Positions 52,900 through 64,000 of a DNA stretch of 64,000 nt are shown one piece after another; within the stretch, counting starts at the first letter, position 1; each line of letters begins with the position of its first letter. A program made the position numbers and the translations under genes. Source of the DNA: Arion vulgaris (lineage: Eukaryota; Mollusca; Gastropoda; Stylommatophora; Arionidae); the NCBI GenBank assembly GCA_020796225.1, contig CM036771.1, positions 25,189,176 to 25,253,175 on the forward strand, in the 5' to 3' direction. The notes under the pieces were generated by a model. It had not been told where the DNA came from and made no database searches. It was given only the letters and a program-made list of their open reading frames with translations.

Positions 52900-53275
52900 T
52901 AAAGACTGTAATATCGCTTTTGGGGTTGTGTAAGACAAGGTACACATGTAACTGTGTGTGTAAGACAGGGTACATATGTAACTGTGTGTGTAAGACAGGG
53001 TACACATGTAACTGTGTGTGTAAGACAAGGTACATATGTAACTGTTGTGTAAGACAAGGTACACATGTAACTGTGTGTGTAAGACAAGGTACACATGTAA
53101 CTGTGTGTGTAAGACAGGGTACACATGTAACTGTGTGTGTAAGACAAGGTACACATGTAACTGTGTGTGTAAGACAAGGTACACATGTAACTGTGTGTGT
53201 AAGACAAGGTACACATGTAACTGTGTGTGTAAGACAAGGTACACATGTAACTGTGGAATTTAATGGCCGCATACT
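52900..53275 (-). repeat. S-C SINE remnant containing a 30-bp expansion
   Basis: The left flank (taatatcgcttttgg) and the right flank (gaatttaatggccgcat) match S-C at 20889-20948 (taataccgctttttattg ... gaatttaatagccgcatgg). Between them the single S-C segment is replaced by the array at 52925-53255. Confidence 0.7.
52925..53255. repeat. 30-bp minisatellite, 11 copies
   Basis: Unit aagacaaggtacacatgtaa ctgtgtgtgt with variants gacaggg, catatg and one short unit near 53045. 30 bp is 10 codons, giving long frames on both strands (for example CKTRYTCNCV repeats); no reason to think they are translated. Confidence 0.95.
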
Positions 53276-53277
53276 AG

Positions 53278-55565
53278 TACTTCTTCTTCACCTATCAACT
53301 CTCAACTGAACACAGGTATCCAACAAACTTCTTCTAGTTCTTCCTCTCTCAGTCAAATCCCTTCCAATTCTGTCCATGTTTTACCTATCCTTTTCATATC
53401 AGTCTCCATCTCTCTTCTCCCGGTATGTCTGGCTTTCCTACTCCTCTTTCCCTGCGGATTCCAAAACATTGCTGCCTTGCAATGCTTCCGGTCTGTCTTC
53501 TCAATGTGTATCCTATTCATCGCCAGCGTCTCTTCCTTAGCTCTATCTCTAGTGGCATCTACTTAGTTTTTTCTCTGAGTTCCTAATCTAATTATACCAT
53601 CTCAGTCTCTCTATTCTACTTACTCATTCATTTATGATGATACTCGTATGTAGTTTCTAGTTGTTTCTTTATTGCCCTCCATGTTTCGAGTCCTAACCAC
53701 ACTGACTTCACTTTATGCCCTCCATGTTTCGAGTCATAAACAGCACTGACTTCACATTTGTTGCCCTCCATGTTTCGAGTCATAAAACAGCACTGACTTC
53801 ACTTTGTTGCCTCAATGTTACGAGTCATAAACAGCACTGACTTCACATTTGTTGCCCTCCATGTTTCCGAGTCATAAAACAGCACTGACTTCATTTGTTG
53901 CCCTCCATGTTTCGAGTCATAAAACAGCACTGACTTCATTGTGCCTCCATGTTTCGAGTCATAAAACAGCACTGACTTCACTTTTGTTGCCCTCCATGTT
54001 TCCGAGTCATAAAACAGCACTGACTTCACATTTGTTGCCTCCATGTTCGAGTCATAAACAGCACTGACTTCACTTTTGTTGCCTCCATGTTTCGAGTCAT
54101 AAACAGCACTGACTTCACTTTTGTTGCCCTCCATGTTTCGAGTCATAAACAGCACTGACTTCACTTTTGTTGCCCTCCATGTTACCGAGTCATAAAACAG
54201 CACTGACTTCACATTTGTTGCCCTCCATGTTTCCGAGTCCTAACACAGCACTGACTTCACTTTTATTGCCCTCCATGTTTCCGAGTCATAAAACAGCACT
54301 GACTTCACATTTGTTGCCCTCCATGTTTGCGAGTCATAAAACAGCACTGACTTCACTTTTGTTGCCCTCCATGTTTCCGAGTCATAAAACAACACTGACT
54401 TCACATTTGTTGCCCTCCATGTTTCCGAGTCATAAAACAGCACTGACTTCACATTTGTTGCCCTCCATGTTTCGAGTCATAAAACAGCACTGACTTCACT
54501 TTGTTGCCCTCCATGTTCAGTCATAAAACAGCACTGACTTCACATTTGTTGCCCTCCATGTTTCCGAGTCATAAACAGCACTGACTTCACTTTGTGCCCT
54601 CCATGTTTGCGAGTCATAAAACAGCACTGACTTCACTTTTGTTGCCCTCCATGTTTCGAGTCATAAAACAGCACTGACTTCACTTTTGTTGCCTCCATGT
54701 TTCGAGTCATAAAACAGCACTGACTTCACTTTTGTTGCCCTCATGTTACGAGTCATAAAACAGCACTGACTTCCATTTGTTGCCTCCATGTTTCGAGTCA
54801 TAACACAGCACTGACTTCACTTTTATTGCCCTCCATGTTTCCGAGTCATAAAACAGCACTGACTTCACATTTGTTGCCCTCCATGTTTCGAGTCATAAAA
54901 CAGCACTGACTTCACTTTATTGCCCTCCATGTTTCGAGTCATAAAACAGCACTGACTTCACTTTGTTGCCTCCATGTTAACGAGTCATAAAACAGCACTG
55001 ACTTCACATTTGTTGCCCTCCATGTTTCGAGTCATAAACAGCACTGACTTCACATTTGTTGCCCTCCATGTTTGCGAGTCATAAAACAGCACTGACTTCA
55101 CTTTTGTTGCCCTCCATGTTTCCGAGTCATAAAACAGCACTGACTTCACATTTGTTGCCCTCCATGTTTGCGAGTCATAAAACAGCACTGACTTCACTTT
55201 TGTTGCCCTCCATGTTTCCGAGTCATAAAACAGCACTGACTTCACTTTTGTTGCCCTCCATGTTTCCGAGTCATAAAACAGCACTGACTTCACATTTGTT
55301 GCCCTCCATGTTTGCGAGTCATAAAACAGCACTGACTTCACTTTGTTGCCTCCATGTTTCAGTCATAAAACAGCACTGACTTCACATTTGTTCCCTCCAT
55401 GTTTCGGTCCTAACACAGCACTGACTTCACTTTTGTTGCCTCCATGTTTCGAGTCATAAAACAGCACTGACTTCACATTTGATTGAAAGATTCTCAGCTT
55501 TGTGTTTGTTTTGATCTCTATTGACTTCCATATTTTACTCGACGCAATAAAGTTTGCCCTTGTTT
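53278..55565 (-). pseudogene. R7 LINE RT tail with a 48-bp expansion inside its coding region
   Basis: The left flank 53278-53670 aligns along its length with the 3' end of R7 at 46266-46670 (caactctcaactgaacacag, cccttccaattctgtccatg, attccaaaacattgctg). The right flank 55481-55565 aligns with 46725-46810 (gattgaaagattctcagctt, tgtgtttgttttgatctc). The RT tail is thus complete except that its SVLLYG.ETW segment is multiplied. Confidence 0.87.
53671..55480. repeat. 48-bp minisatellite from the RT 'SVL.YGSETW' motif, about 38 copies
   Basis: Plus unit gttgccctccatgtttccga, gtcataaaacagcactgact, tcacattt; minus reading VKSVLFYDSETWRATK. Alternating acattt/actttt endings and tttgc/tttcc variants form recurring blocks. 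Many units lack one to four bases. Confidence 0.95.
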
Positions 55566-55569
55566 TTTG

Positions 55570-55735
55570 TATTCTTAGCTTGCTAGTACAGTCCCCGAGA
55601 AACTGTTCAGGTTAGGATTTTTTTCTTTACGCCTTCGACAGAAAATAACTCCTTGACCTTACTTTAGATTGAACCCGGGTCTCTCGCATGGGACCGCGCC
55701 CTAATCCACTAGGCCAGACGCTGCACTCAAACTTT
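55570..55735 (-). mobile_element. S-C SINE with the clearest tRNA-like head
   Basis: Minus: gcgtctggcctagtggatta ggg (A box), gagacccgggttcaatcta (B box), then gtaaggtcaaggagttattt and cctgaacagtttctcgg. Adjacent to the R7 end. Confidence 0.8.
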
Positions 55736-56073
55736 CACTCTCAATATTTCCACGACAAAAGAACGAAAGTTTGTATTTGTCCAGAGACAAATCAAGTGTG
55801 CAAATGCCATCTCAACGTAAATCAAATACCAGAATGTTACGATTCTTAGTAAACTGTAGACCCTTTCTTACTCTGTCTCTACTTCCCAAAAACAAATTGA
55901 TCTCAAAACATTTCACACAAAATCTACTGTCATAAACCATACTTACTTTATTGAGGCTGAGTTTAACAGTATGGTCTTTTGCTTAACTCATTAAACTTAG
56001 AACTTCGGTAAAAACGGCGGTGATATATTCCGGCACCATGTTCATTGCGGTGAACTTTAATACATTTTGCATG
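55736..56073. other. Unassigned stretch
   Basis: No frame or repeat recognised. Confidence 0.4.
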
Positions 56074-56365
56074 TTTCAGTGTATAGTTACTCAGTCAGAG
56101 TTTTCAGTGTATAGTTACTCAGTGAGTTTTCAGTGTATAGTTACTCAGTCAGTTTTCAGTGTATAGTTACTCAGTCAGAGTTTTCAGTGTATAGTTACTC
56201 AGTCAGTTTTCAGTGTATAGTTACTCAGTCAGTTTTCAGTGTATAGTTACTCAGTCAGTTTTCAGTGTATAGTTACTCAGTCAGAGTTTTCAGTGTATAG
56301 TTACTCAGTCAGTTTTCAGTGTATAGTTACTCAGTCAGTTTTCAGTGTATAGTTACTCAGTTAGT
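56074..56365. repeat. 26/28-bp minisatellite, 11 copies
   Basis: Unit agttttcagtgtatagttac tcagtc, with some units two bases longer (agag). Confidence 0.95.
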
Positions 56366-56599
56366 TTTATGACCTGATAAGATGTAGATGTATTTGCAGT
56401 GATTTATGCTCATATTTTCTGGATCTCTACATAAAGGAAAAAGTGTACACAATATTTGGTAGATTGTTGGAAAGTCGGTTTTGTATATTCGGTCTTGATT
56501 CAAAAATTAACAATAAATTTGCTATACGAGCAGGTGTTTGTTAAAGAAGCGATGAAACTGTCAAGACCTAACGATCATTTGACAAAGACACCTTCATAC

Positions 56600-59500
56600 T
56601 CGAGAGAAAGTTCACCACATGTGAAATGAAATGCTTGAGGAAGGGGGTGGGGATCACCAGGAAAGATATACTACGAAACGAGGATATCAGAAGCAGAGTG
56701 GGCATAACTTTATGCACCGAATACATTGAAAGATATCAGAAGCAGAGTGGGCATAACTTTATGCACCGAATACATTGAAGGATATCAGAAGCAGAGTGGG
56801 ATAACATGCACCGAATACATTGAAAGATATCAAACGAGTGGGCTAACTTTATGCCGAATACATTGAAGGATATCAGAAGCAGAGTGGGCATAACTTTATG
56901 CACCGAATACATTGAAAGATATCAGAGGCAGAGTGGGCATAACTTCATGCACCGAGTACATTGAAAGATATCATAAGCAGAGTGGGCATAACTTCATGCA
57001 CCGAGTACATTGAAAGATATCAGAAGCAGAGTGGGCATAACTTCATGCACCGAGTACATTGAAAGATATCATAAGCAGAGTGGGCATAACTTCATGCACC
57101 GAATACATTGAAAGATATCATAAGCAGAGTGGGCATAACTTCATGCACCGAGTACATTGAAAGATATCAGAAGCAGAGTGGGCATAACTTTATGCACCGA
57201 ATACATTGAAAGATATCAGAAGAAGAGTGGGCATAACTTTATGCACCGAATACATTGAAAGATATCAGAGGCAGAGTGGGCATAACTTATGCATAATACA
57301 TTGAAGGATATCAGAAGCAGAGTGGGCATAACTTTATGCACCGAATACATTGAAAGATATCAGAGGCAGAGTGGGCATAACTTTATGCACGAATACATTG
57401 AAAGATATCAGAAGCAGAGTGGGCATAACTTCATGCACCGAATACATTGAAAGATATCAGAAGCAGAGTGGGCATAACTTTATGCACCGAGTACATTGAA
57501 AGATATCAGAAGCAGAGTGGGCATAACTTCATGCACCGAATACATTGAAAGATATCAGAAGCAGAGTGGGCATAACTTCATGCACCGAATACATTGAAAG
57601 ATATCAGAAGCAGAGTGGGCATAACTTCATGCACCGAATACATTGAAAGATATCAGAAGCAGAGTGGGCATAACTTCATGCACCGAATACATTGAAAGAT
57701 ATCAAACAGAGTGGGCCTTCATGCACGAATACATTGAAATATATCAGAAGCAAGTGGGCATATCATGCCGAATACATTGAAAGATATCAAAACAGAGTGG
57801 GCATAACTTCATGCACGAATACATTGAAATATATCAGAAGCAGAGTGGGCATAACCATGCACGAATACATTGAAAAATATCAAAGCAGAGTGGGATAACT
57901 TCATGCACAGATACATTGAAAGATATCACAAGCAGAGTGGGCATAACTTCATGCACCGAATACATTGAAATATATCAGAAGCAGAGTGGGCATAACTTTA
58001 TGCCCGAATACATTGAAAGATATCAGAAGCAGAGTGGGCATAACTTCATGCACCGAATACATTGAAAGATATCAGAAGCAGAGTGGGCATAACTTTATGC
58101 ACATAATACATTGAAAGATATCAGAAGCAGAGTGGGCATAACTTCATGCACCGAGTACATTGAAGATATCAGAAGCAGAGTGGGCATAACTAAGCACGAG
58201 TACATTGAAAGATATCAGAAGCAGAGTGGGCATAACTTCATGCACCGAGTACATTGAAAGATATCAGAAGCAAGTGGGCATAACTTTATGCACGAGTACA
58301 TTGAAAGATATCAGAAACAGAGTGGATTCATGACCGAATACATTGAAAGATATCAGAAGCAGAGTGGGCTAACTTCTGCACGAATACATTGAAAGATATC
58401 GAGCAGAGTGGGCATAACTTAGCCGAATACATTGAAGATATCAGAAGCAGAGTGGGATACTTCATGCACCGAATACATTGAAAGATATCAGAAGCAGAGT
58501 GGGTAACTTCAGCACCGAATACATTGAAATATTCAGAAGCAGAGTGGGCATAACTCATGCACCGAATACATTGAAGGATATCAGAAGCAGAGTGGGCATA
58601 ACTTCATGCACGAATACATTGAAATATATCAGAAGCAGAGTGGGCATAACTTCATGCACGAATACATTGAAAGATATCAGAAGCGAGTGGGCATATTCAT
58701 GCACGAATACATTGAAAGATATCAGAAGCAGAGTGGGCATAACTCAGCACCGAATACATTGAAATATATCAGAAGCAGAGTGGGCAACTTTATGCACCGA
58801 ATACATTGAAAGATATCAGAAGCGAGTGGGCATAACTTCATGCACGAATACATTGAAGATATCAGAAGCAAGTGGCATAACTTTGCACCGAATACATTGA
58901 AAGATATCATAAGCAGAGTGGGCATAACTTCATGCACCGAGTACATTGAAAGATATCAGAAGCAGAGTGGGCATAACTTTAAGCACCGAGTACATTGAAA
59001 GATATCAGAAGCAGAGGGCATAACTCATGCACCGAGTACATTGAAGATATCAGAAGCAGAGTGGGCATAACTTATGCACCGAGTACATGAAGATATCAGA
59101 AACGAGTGGGCATACTTCATCACCGAATACATTGAAAGATATCATAAGCAGAGTGGGCATAACTCATGCACCGGTACATTGAAAGATATCAGAAGCAGAG
59201 TGGGCATAACTTTATGCACCGAATACATTGAAAGATATCGAAGCGAGTGGGCATAACTCATGCACCGATACATTGAAAGATATCAGCAGCAGAGTGGGCA
59301 TATTCATGCACGATACATTGAAATATATCAGAAGCAGAGTGGCATAACTTTATGCACCGAATACATGAAAGATATCAGCGCAGAGTGGCATACTTCATGC
59401 ACCGAATACATTGAAAGATATCAGCAGCAGAGTGGGCTACTCTGCACCGAATACATTGAAAGATATCAGAAGCAGATGGCATAACTTTATGCACCGAATA

Positions 59501-59835
59501 CATTGAAAGATATCAGAAGCAGAGTGGGCATACTTCATGCCGAATACATTGAAAGATAACAAATGCAGTGGTTCGAACATTTAATGAGAATGGAATACAG
59601 CCAACAACAAGTAATAGCACACTATAAAAGAGATTAGATACAGAGCCAAGGAAGACCAAGAAAAAAGATGGATAGACAATATCAAGACCACATTAAATAT
59701 GCACGGATATAACTTAACAAGGGCGACCCATCTGACCATGTAACGCAAATTAAGCCTCCCACCTGTACGCTTAACCCCAAGAGTGGACAACCGCGTTCAT
59801 CATCCACCTGGAGAAAGACAATAGACACTCAGATA
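56600..59835 (+). pseudogene. R3 LINE RT tail with a 49-bp expansion inside its coding region
   Basis: The left flank (gtgaaatgaaatg, ggtggggatcaccaggaaag, ata.actacgaaacgag) and right flank (caaatgcagtggttcgaaca, tttaatgagaatggaataca, aggaagaccaagaaaaaaga, tggatagacaatatcaagac) match the unexpanded minus-strand R3 copy at 16510-16915 on both sides, including the far 3' end (gtggacaac..ttcatcatcc acctgg). The array occupies exactly one unit's position. Confidence 0.88.
56682..59558. repeat. 49-bp minisatellite from R3 RT sequence, about 58 copies
   Basis: Unit gatatcagaagcagagtggg, cataacttcatgcaccgaat, acattgaaa. Polymorphic sites: tt(t/c)atgc, ccga(a/g)tac, gatatca(g/t)aag. 56682-57690 and 57960-58270 are clean; 57690-57900 and 58270-59550 show frequent small deletions. 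Confidence 0.96.
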
Positions 59836-61375
59836 AAGTTGGCAAAGATATTTCTGACGTCCGGGATTAGAAACAACATTTTGAAAACTGCAAAACTAGC
59901 AGCATTAGCATATTTACGTCAATGTCTAATCACAATGATGAAGATTTAATAGTATCTTACACAATTGTATTAATGATTGTGAAATGTCGTTCTTACAACA
60001 TGGGAGACAATTTAATTTTACCAGATGTACGGGAGACAATTAGTATAATGATATAAACAAATCCAAGGGTTATTCTTTCTTCAATTCCATTGAGCAATAA
60101 TGCTGTTTCAAGAAAAATAGATTAGATAGTAAGCGATGTTTCAAATCAGCCGAGTATTGATTTGCAGTCAATCGAATTTTGATTACAATTGGATGAAAAT
60201 ATCGTTAGACATAGCGAAGCTATGCTCTCCACACGTGCGATACATAACGATTGAAAACATACTTAGGTTGAAAGGAGCGTGCCTCGGCCATATAGAGGCT
60301 TAATCCCTTTCAATAACTCGGTTATATTCCTTGATGGGGTGACAAAACCTCCAACTAACCTTACTTTTCATTGTATAACCAAATTATTAACCTTTGTTTA
60401 AATAAAGATGCAATGTACATTATTGACTGCATATTTTATTTTTTTTAAAACCTGGTCACTGCGGTAACGGACTTGGAAGTTTCAATTACTTCTCCTTGAC
60501 TGTTTCCCATATTAGAGAGTTGCCTTCCCCTGTTTAATCTTCACCCGGCATATAATTGCACCATCGCCTTTCCTCTGCTACTTGATGTGTCGACATCGCT
60601 TCGTGTAGACTTTCAGTGTTTGACGGTGCTCGGACTTTACATTTAAAGCATAGCTGATACCACTCTCTGTGTCACTAAAGAGTAAGCGTACAACACTGAC
60701 GCCAAAAAAAACAAATTGATCGCGAGCTAAATATTGAAGCCTTCATGGAGTCAATAGGAAACTAAACATAATTTTAAACTTCCGAACAGCTCTCGTTCGA
60801 AAGAATGGCGACGCTTGTGGTTTTACACGTTTAAACCGTAACTGAGTGCCACCCGATGTGACACCAATAGTGGGGACTCAACACTGATTTCGTAACGGCT
60901 CAACAGAGATTTTTTTTTAAAAGTATTTTTACCAAAACATTTTTATTTTCAAAGAAAATCAAATCCCACTTGATCGCGTACAGAAGATGGTTCCTTCATA
61001 TAGACATTAGGCAACTTAATATATTGAAACATATTCCTAGCAGGTCACATTCGAAAGAATGGCAACTCTTGGAGTTCTTGCACGTTCAATCGTAAATGGA
61101 TATATTTTGTTATCACTTCTTCATAGAGCCTCCAAAATGTTTATTAGATTACACACTTGATATAACTAAAGCTCGTCCTTCTTTGAACAGAGTGCCACGT
61201 CTTAAAAAGACTTTAATGCTCCACATATCAAACACAAAATAAAGGATATAATTTAGAACTTGGGGTCTCCGAAATGATTTCATAATTATTTTCCATCTTA
61301 ATTGGACTTCACACTCGAATATAACTAAAATAAAGTTCACCCTAGATGAAAAAGACGTCCTCGTAAATAGGCTAA
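59836..61375. other. Unassigned AT-rich region with a ~50-bp dispersed pair
   Basis: 60793-60842 (cgttcgaaagaatggcgacg cttg.ggtt..acacgttta) and 61048-61095 (cattcgaaagaatggcaact cttgg.gtt.tt.cacgttca) are related. No frame worth reporting. Confidence 0.45.
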
Positions 61376-61493
61376 CCCTTTCACTGAGTAAGTGTTTGTT
61401 TATTTGTTGTGCCTCCGACGTCATTTATATTTCATTGTATACTGATGTGCTTCATCTTAATGAGCAGTATATCGGCACTGAAGTGTAAAAGGG
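61376..61493. mobile_element. Possible piggyBac-type MITE, 118 bp
   Basis: Ends ccctttcactgag and cactgaagtgtaaaaggg are imperfect inversions, flanked by ctaa (61372-61375) and ttaa (61494-61497), near the TTAA target of piggyBac elements. A central gcagtatatcggc motif resembles those near 50290 and 39655. No coding sequence. Confidence 0.45.
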
Positions 61494-61599
61494 TTAATCC
61501 CCTACATAACAAACAATAAAGGATATGTTATTTACACAATTAGTGACACAGATACAATGAGCCTAAATAAATTTCAGATGCTCCTGCCCAACACTAGTT

Positions 61600-64000
61600 G
61601 CACTCCACCTCCCTATCATATAGAGGAGACACAAAGACTATCATACAGGCAGACAAATACAAGAATATGCCAACACATGCACTCCACCTCTCTATCATAT
61701 AGACGAGACACAAAGACTATCATACAGGCAGACAAATACAAGAATATGTCAACACATGCACTCCACCTCTCTATCATATAGACGAGACACAAAGACTATC
61801 ATCAGGCAGACAAATACAAGAATATGTCAACACATGCACTCCACCTCTCTATCATATAGACGAGACACAAAGACTATCATACAGGCAGACAAATACAAGA
61901 ATATGCCAACACATGCACTCCACCTCTCTATCATATAGACGAGACACAAAGACTATCATACAGGCAGACAAATGCAAGACTATGCCAACACATGCACTCC
62001 ACCTCTCTATCATATAGACGAGACACAAAGACAGACAGGCAGACAAATACAAGAATGTGTCAACACATGCACTCCACCTCTCTATCATATAGACGAGACA
62101 CAAAGACTCTCAGACAGGCAGACAAAATACAAGAATATGCCAACACATGCACCCACCTCTATCATATAGACGAGACACAAAGACTATCATACAGGCAGAC
62201 AAATACAAGAATATGTCAACACATGCACTCCACCTCTATCATATAGAGGAGACACAAAGACTCTCAGACAGGCAGACAAAATACAAGAATATGCCAACAC
62301 ATGCACTCCACCTCTCTATCATATAGACGAGACACAAAGACTATCATACAGGCAGACAAATACAAGAATATGTCAACACATGCACTCCACCTCTCTATCA
62401 TATAGACGAGACACAAAGAATATCATACAGGCAGACAAATACAAGAATATGTCATCACATGCACTCCACCTCTCTATCATATAGAAGAGACACAAAGACT
62501 ATCATACAGGCAGACAAATACAAGAATATGTCATCACATGCACTCCACCTCTCTATCATATAGACGAGACACAAAGACTCTCAGACAGGCAGACAAATAC
62601 AAGAATATGTCATCACATGCACTCCACCTCTCTATCATATAGACGAGACACAAAGACTATCATACAGGCAGACAAATACAAGAATATGCCAACACATGCA
62701 CTCCACCTCTCTATCATATAGACGAGACACAAAGACTATCATACAGGCAGACAAATACAAGAATATGTCATCACATGCACTCCACCTCTCTATCATATAG
62801 ACGAGACACAAAGACTATCATACAGGCAGACAAATACAAGAATATGTCAACACATGCACTCCACCTCTCTATCATATAGACGAGACACAAAGACTATCAT
62901 ACAGGCAGACAAATACAAGAATATGTCAACACATGCACTCCACCTCTCTATCATATAGACGAGACACAAAGACTATCATGCAGGCAGACAAATACAAGAA
63001 TATGTCAACACATGCACTCCACCTCTCTATCATATAGACGAGACACAAAGACTATCATACAGGCAGACAAATACAAGAATATGTCATCACATGCACTCCA
63101 CCTCTCTATCATATAGACGAGACACAAAGACTATCATACAGGCAGACAAATACAAGAATATGCCAACACATGCACTCCACCTCTCTATCATATAGACGAG
63201 ACACAAAGACTATCATACAGGCAGACAAATACAAGAATATGTCATCACATGCACTCCACCTCTCTATCATATAGACGAGACACAAAGACTATCATACAGG
63301 CAGACAAATACAAGAATATGTCAACACATGCACTCCACCTCTCTATCATATAGACGAGACACAAAGACTATCATACAGGCAGACAAATACAAGAATATGT
63401 CAACACATGCACTCCACCTCTCTATCATATAGACCAGACACAAAGACTATCATACAGGCAGACAAATACAAGAATATGTCAACACATGCACTCCACCTCT
63501 CTATCATATAGACGAGACACAAAGACTATCATACAGGCAGACAAATACAAGAATATGTCAACACATGCACTCCACCTCTCTATCATATAGACGAGACACA
63601 AAGACTATCATACAGGCAGACAAATACAAGAATATGTCAACACATTCACTCCACCTCTCTATCATATAGACGAGACACAAAGACTATCATACAGGCAGAC
63701 AAAATACAAGAATATGTCAACACATTCACTCCACCTCTCTATCATATAGACGAGACACAAAGACTATCATACAGGCAGACAAATACAAGAATATGTCAAC
63801 ACATTCACTCCACCTCTCTATCATATAGACGAGACACAAAGACTATCATACAGGCAGACAAATACAAGAATATGTCAACACATTCACTCCACCTCTCTAT
63901 CATATAGACGAGACACAAAGACTCTCAGACAGGCAGACAAAATACAAGAATATGTCATCACATGCACTCCACCTCTCTATCATATAGACGAGACACAAAG
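61600..64000. repeat. 79-bp satellite, about 30 copies, continuing past the window
   Basis: Unit actccacctctctatcatat, agacgagacacaaagactat, catacaggcagacaaataca, agaatatgtcaacacatgc. Linked variants: actctcagacagg, aaatac to aaaatac, tcaaca versus tcatca, and atgcac versus attcac in the distal part (63650-63900). The spread of each variant over neighbouring units indicates local block duplication. The first units (61610-61680) are the most diverged, marking the array edge. Confidence 0.97.

Noticed and set aside
52828..53309. Cysteine-rich frames of 72-138 codons on both strands, looking like a secreted Cys-rich peptide
   Set aside because: All fall on the 30-bp array, both strands are open, and the sequence derives from a SINE.
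56682..59558. Centromeric satellite
   Set aside because: The array is seated inside one LINE copy with intact flanks, which fits local expansion; nothing in the window speaks to centromere position.

Overview
This window reads as non-coding, repeat-dominated animal nuclear DNA. I find no convincing host gene, rRNA, functional tRNA or CRISPR array. Every recognisable coding stretch is a broken transposable element: RTE/CR1-like LINE reverse transcriptase (RT) tails, RNase H pieces of a second LINE type, and one nearly complete LINE. The mix of many RTE-like RT tails, several tRNA-derived SINEs, hAT miniature elements, a degenerate Penelope-like motif and huge minisatellites fits a lophotrochozoan, most likely a gastropod mollusc. 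That is an inference from repeat style; no host gene confirms it.

Labels used below. Short dispersed repeats: S-A (GAA-tailed; variant S-A2), S-B (tRNA-like head, ATTGATTGA-type tail), S-C, S-D, S-E, S-F, S-G and S-I (tRNA-related pieces). LINE RT tails: R1 to R8 plus unclassified ones. H is a LINE known here only from its RNase H end. J is the 4.7 kb LINE.

Layout. 0-10 kb: 43-bp minisatellite, R4 tail, a 601-bp SPIN-like hAT element holding a SINE, inverted H LINE ends, a hAT MITE with perfect 8-bp target duplication, then R2 and R5 tails. 10-27 kb: 15-bp array, H copy, S-B, R1, a second hAT MITE, R2, R3, an H copy carrying a piece of R4, R6, R4, and a 58-bp array inside an S-F copy. 27-30 kb: 48-bp array inside S-A2, interrupted by a solo-LTR-like insertion. 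31-36 kb: LINE J (endonuclease, RT, RNase H) inside an AT-rich minisatellite with a 12-bp target duplication, and itself carrying a 289-bp Penelope-like insertion. 37-44 kb: a 150-bp palindrome, S-A2, S-B, S-F and a 68-bp array ending beside an RT tail. 44-46.3 kb: a non-autonomous LTR retrotransposon with a tRNA-Leu-type primer site. 46-56 kb: R7, a 63-bp array with a 318-codon open frame, a 30-bp array inside S-C, and a 48-bp array inside R7. 56-60 kb: a 49-bp array inside R3. 61.6-64 kb: a 79-bp satellite running off the window edge.

The strongest pattern is that at least five, probably six, of the tandem arrays grew in place from a short internal segment of a dispersed transposable element. 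For each, a single-unit copy of the same element with matching flanks exists elsewhere in the window (R3 49 bp, R7 48 bp, S-A2 48 bp, S-F 58 bp, S-C 30 bp, and an RT tail with a ~120-bp unit). The long open frames over such arrays are consequences of period and ancestry, not evidence of genes.
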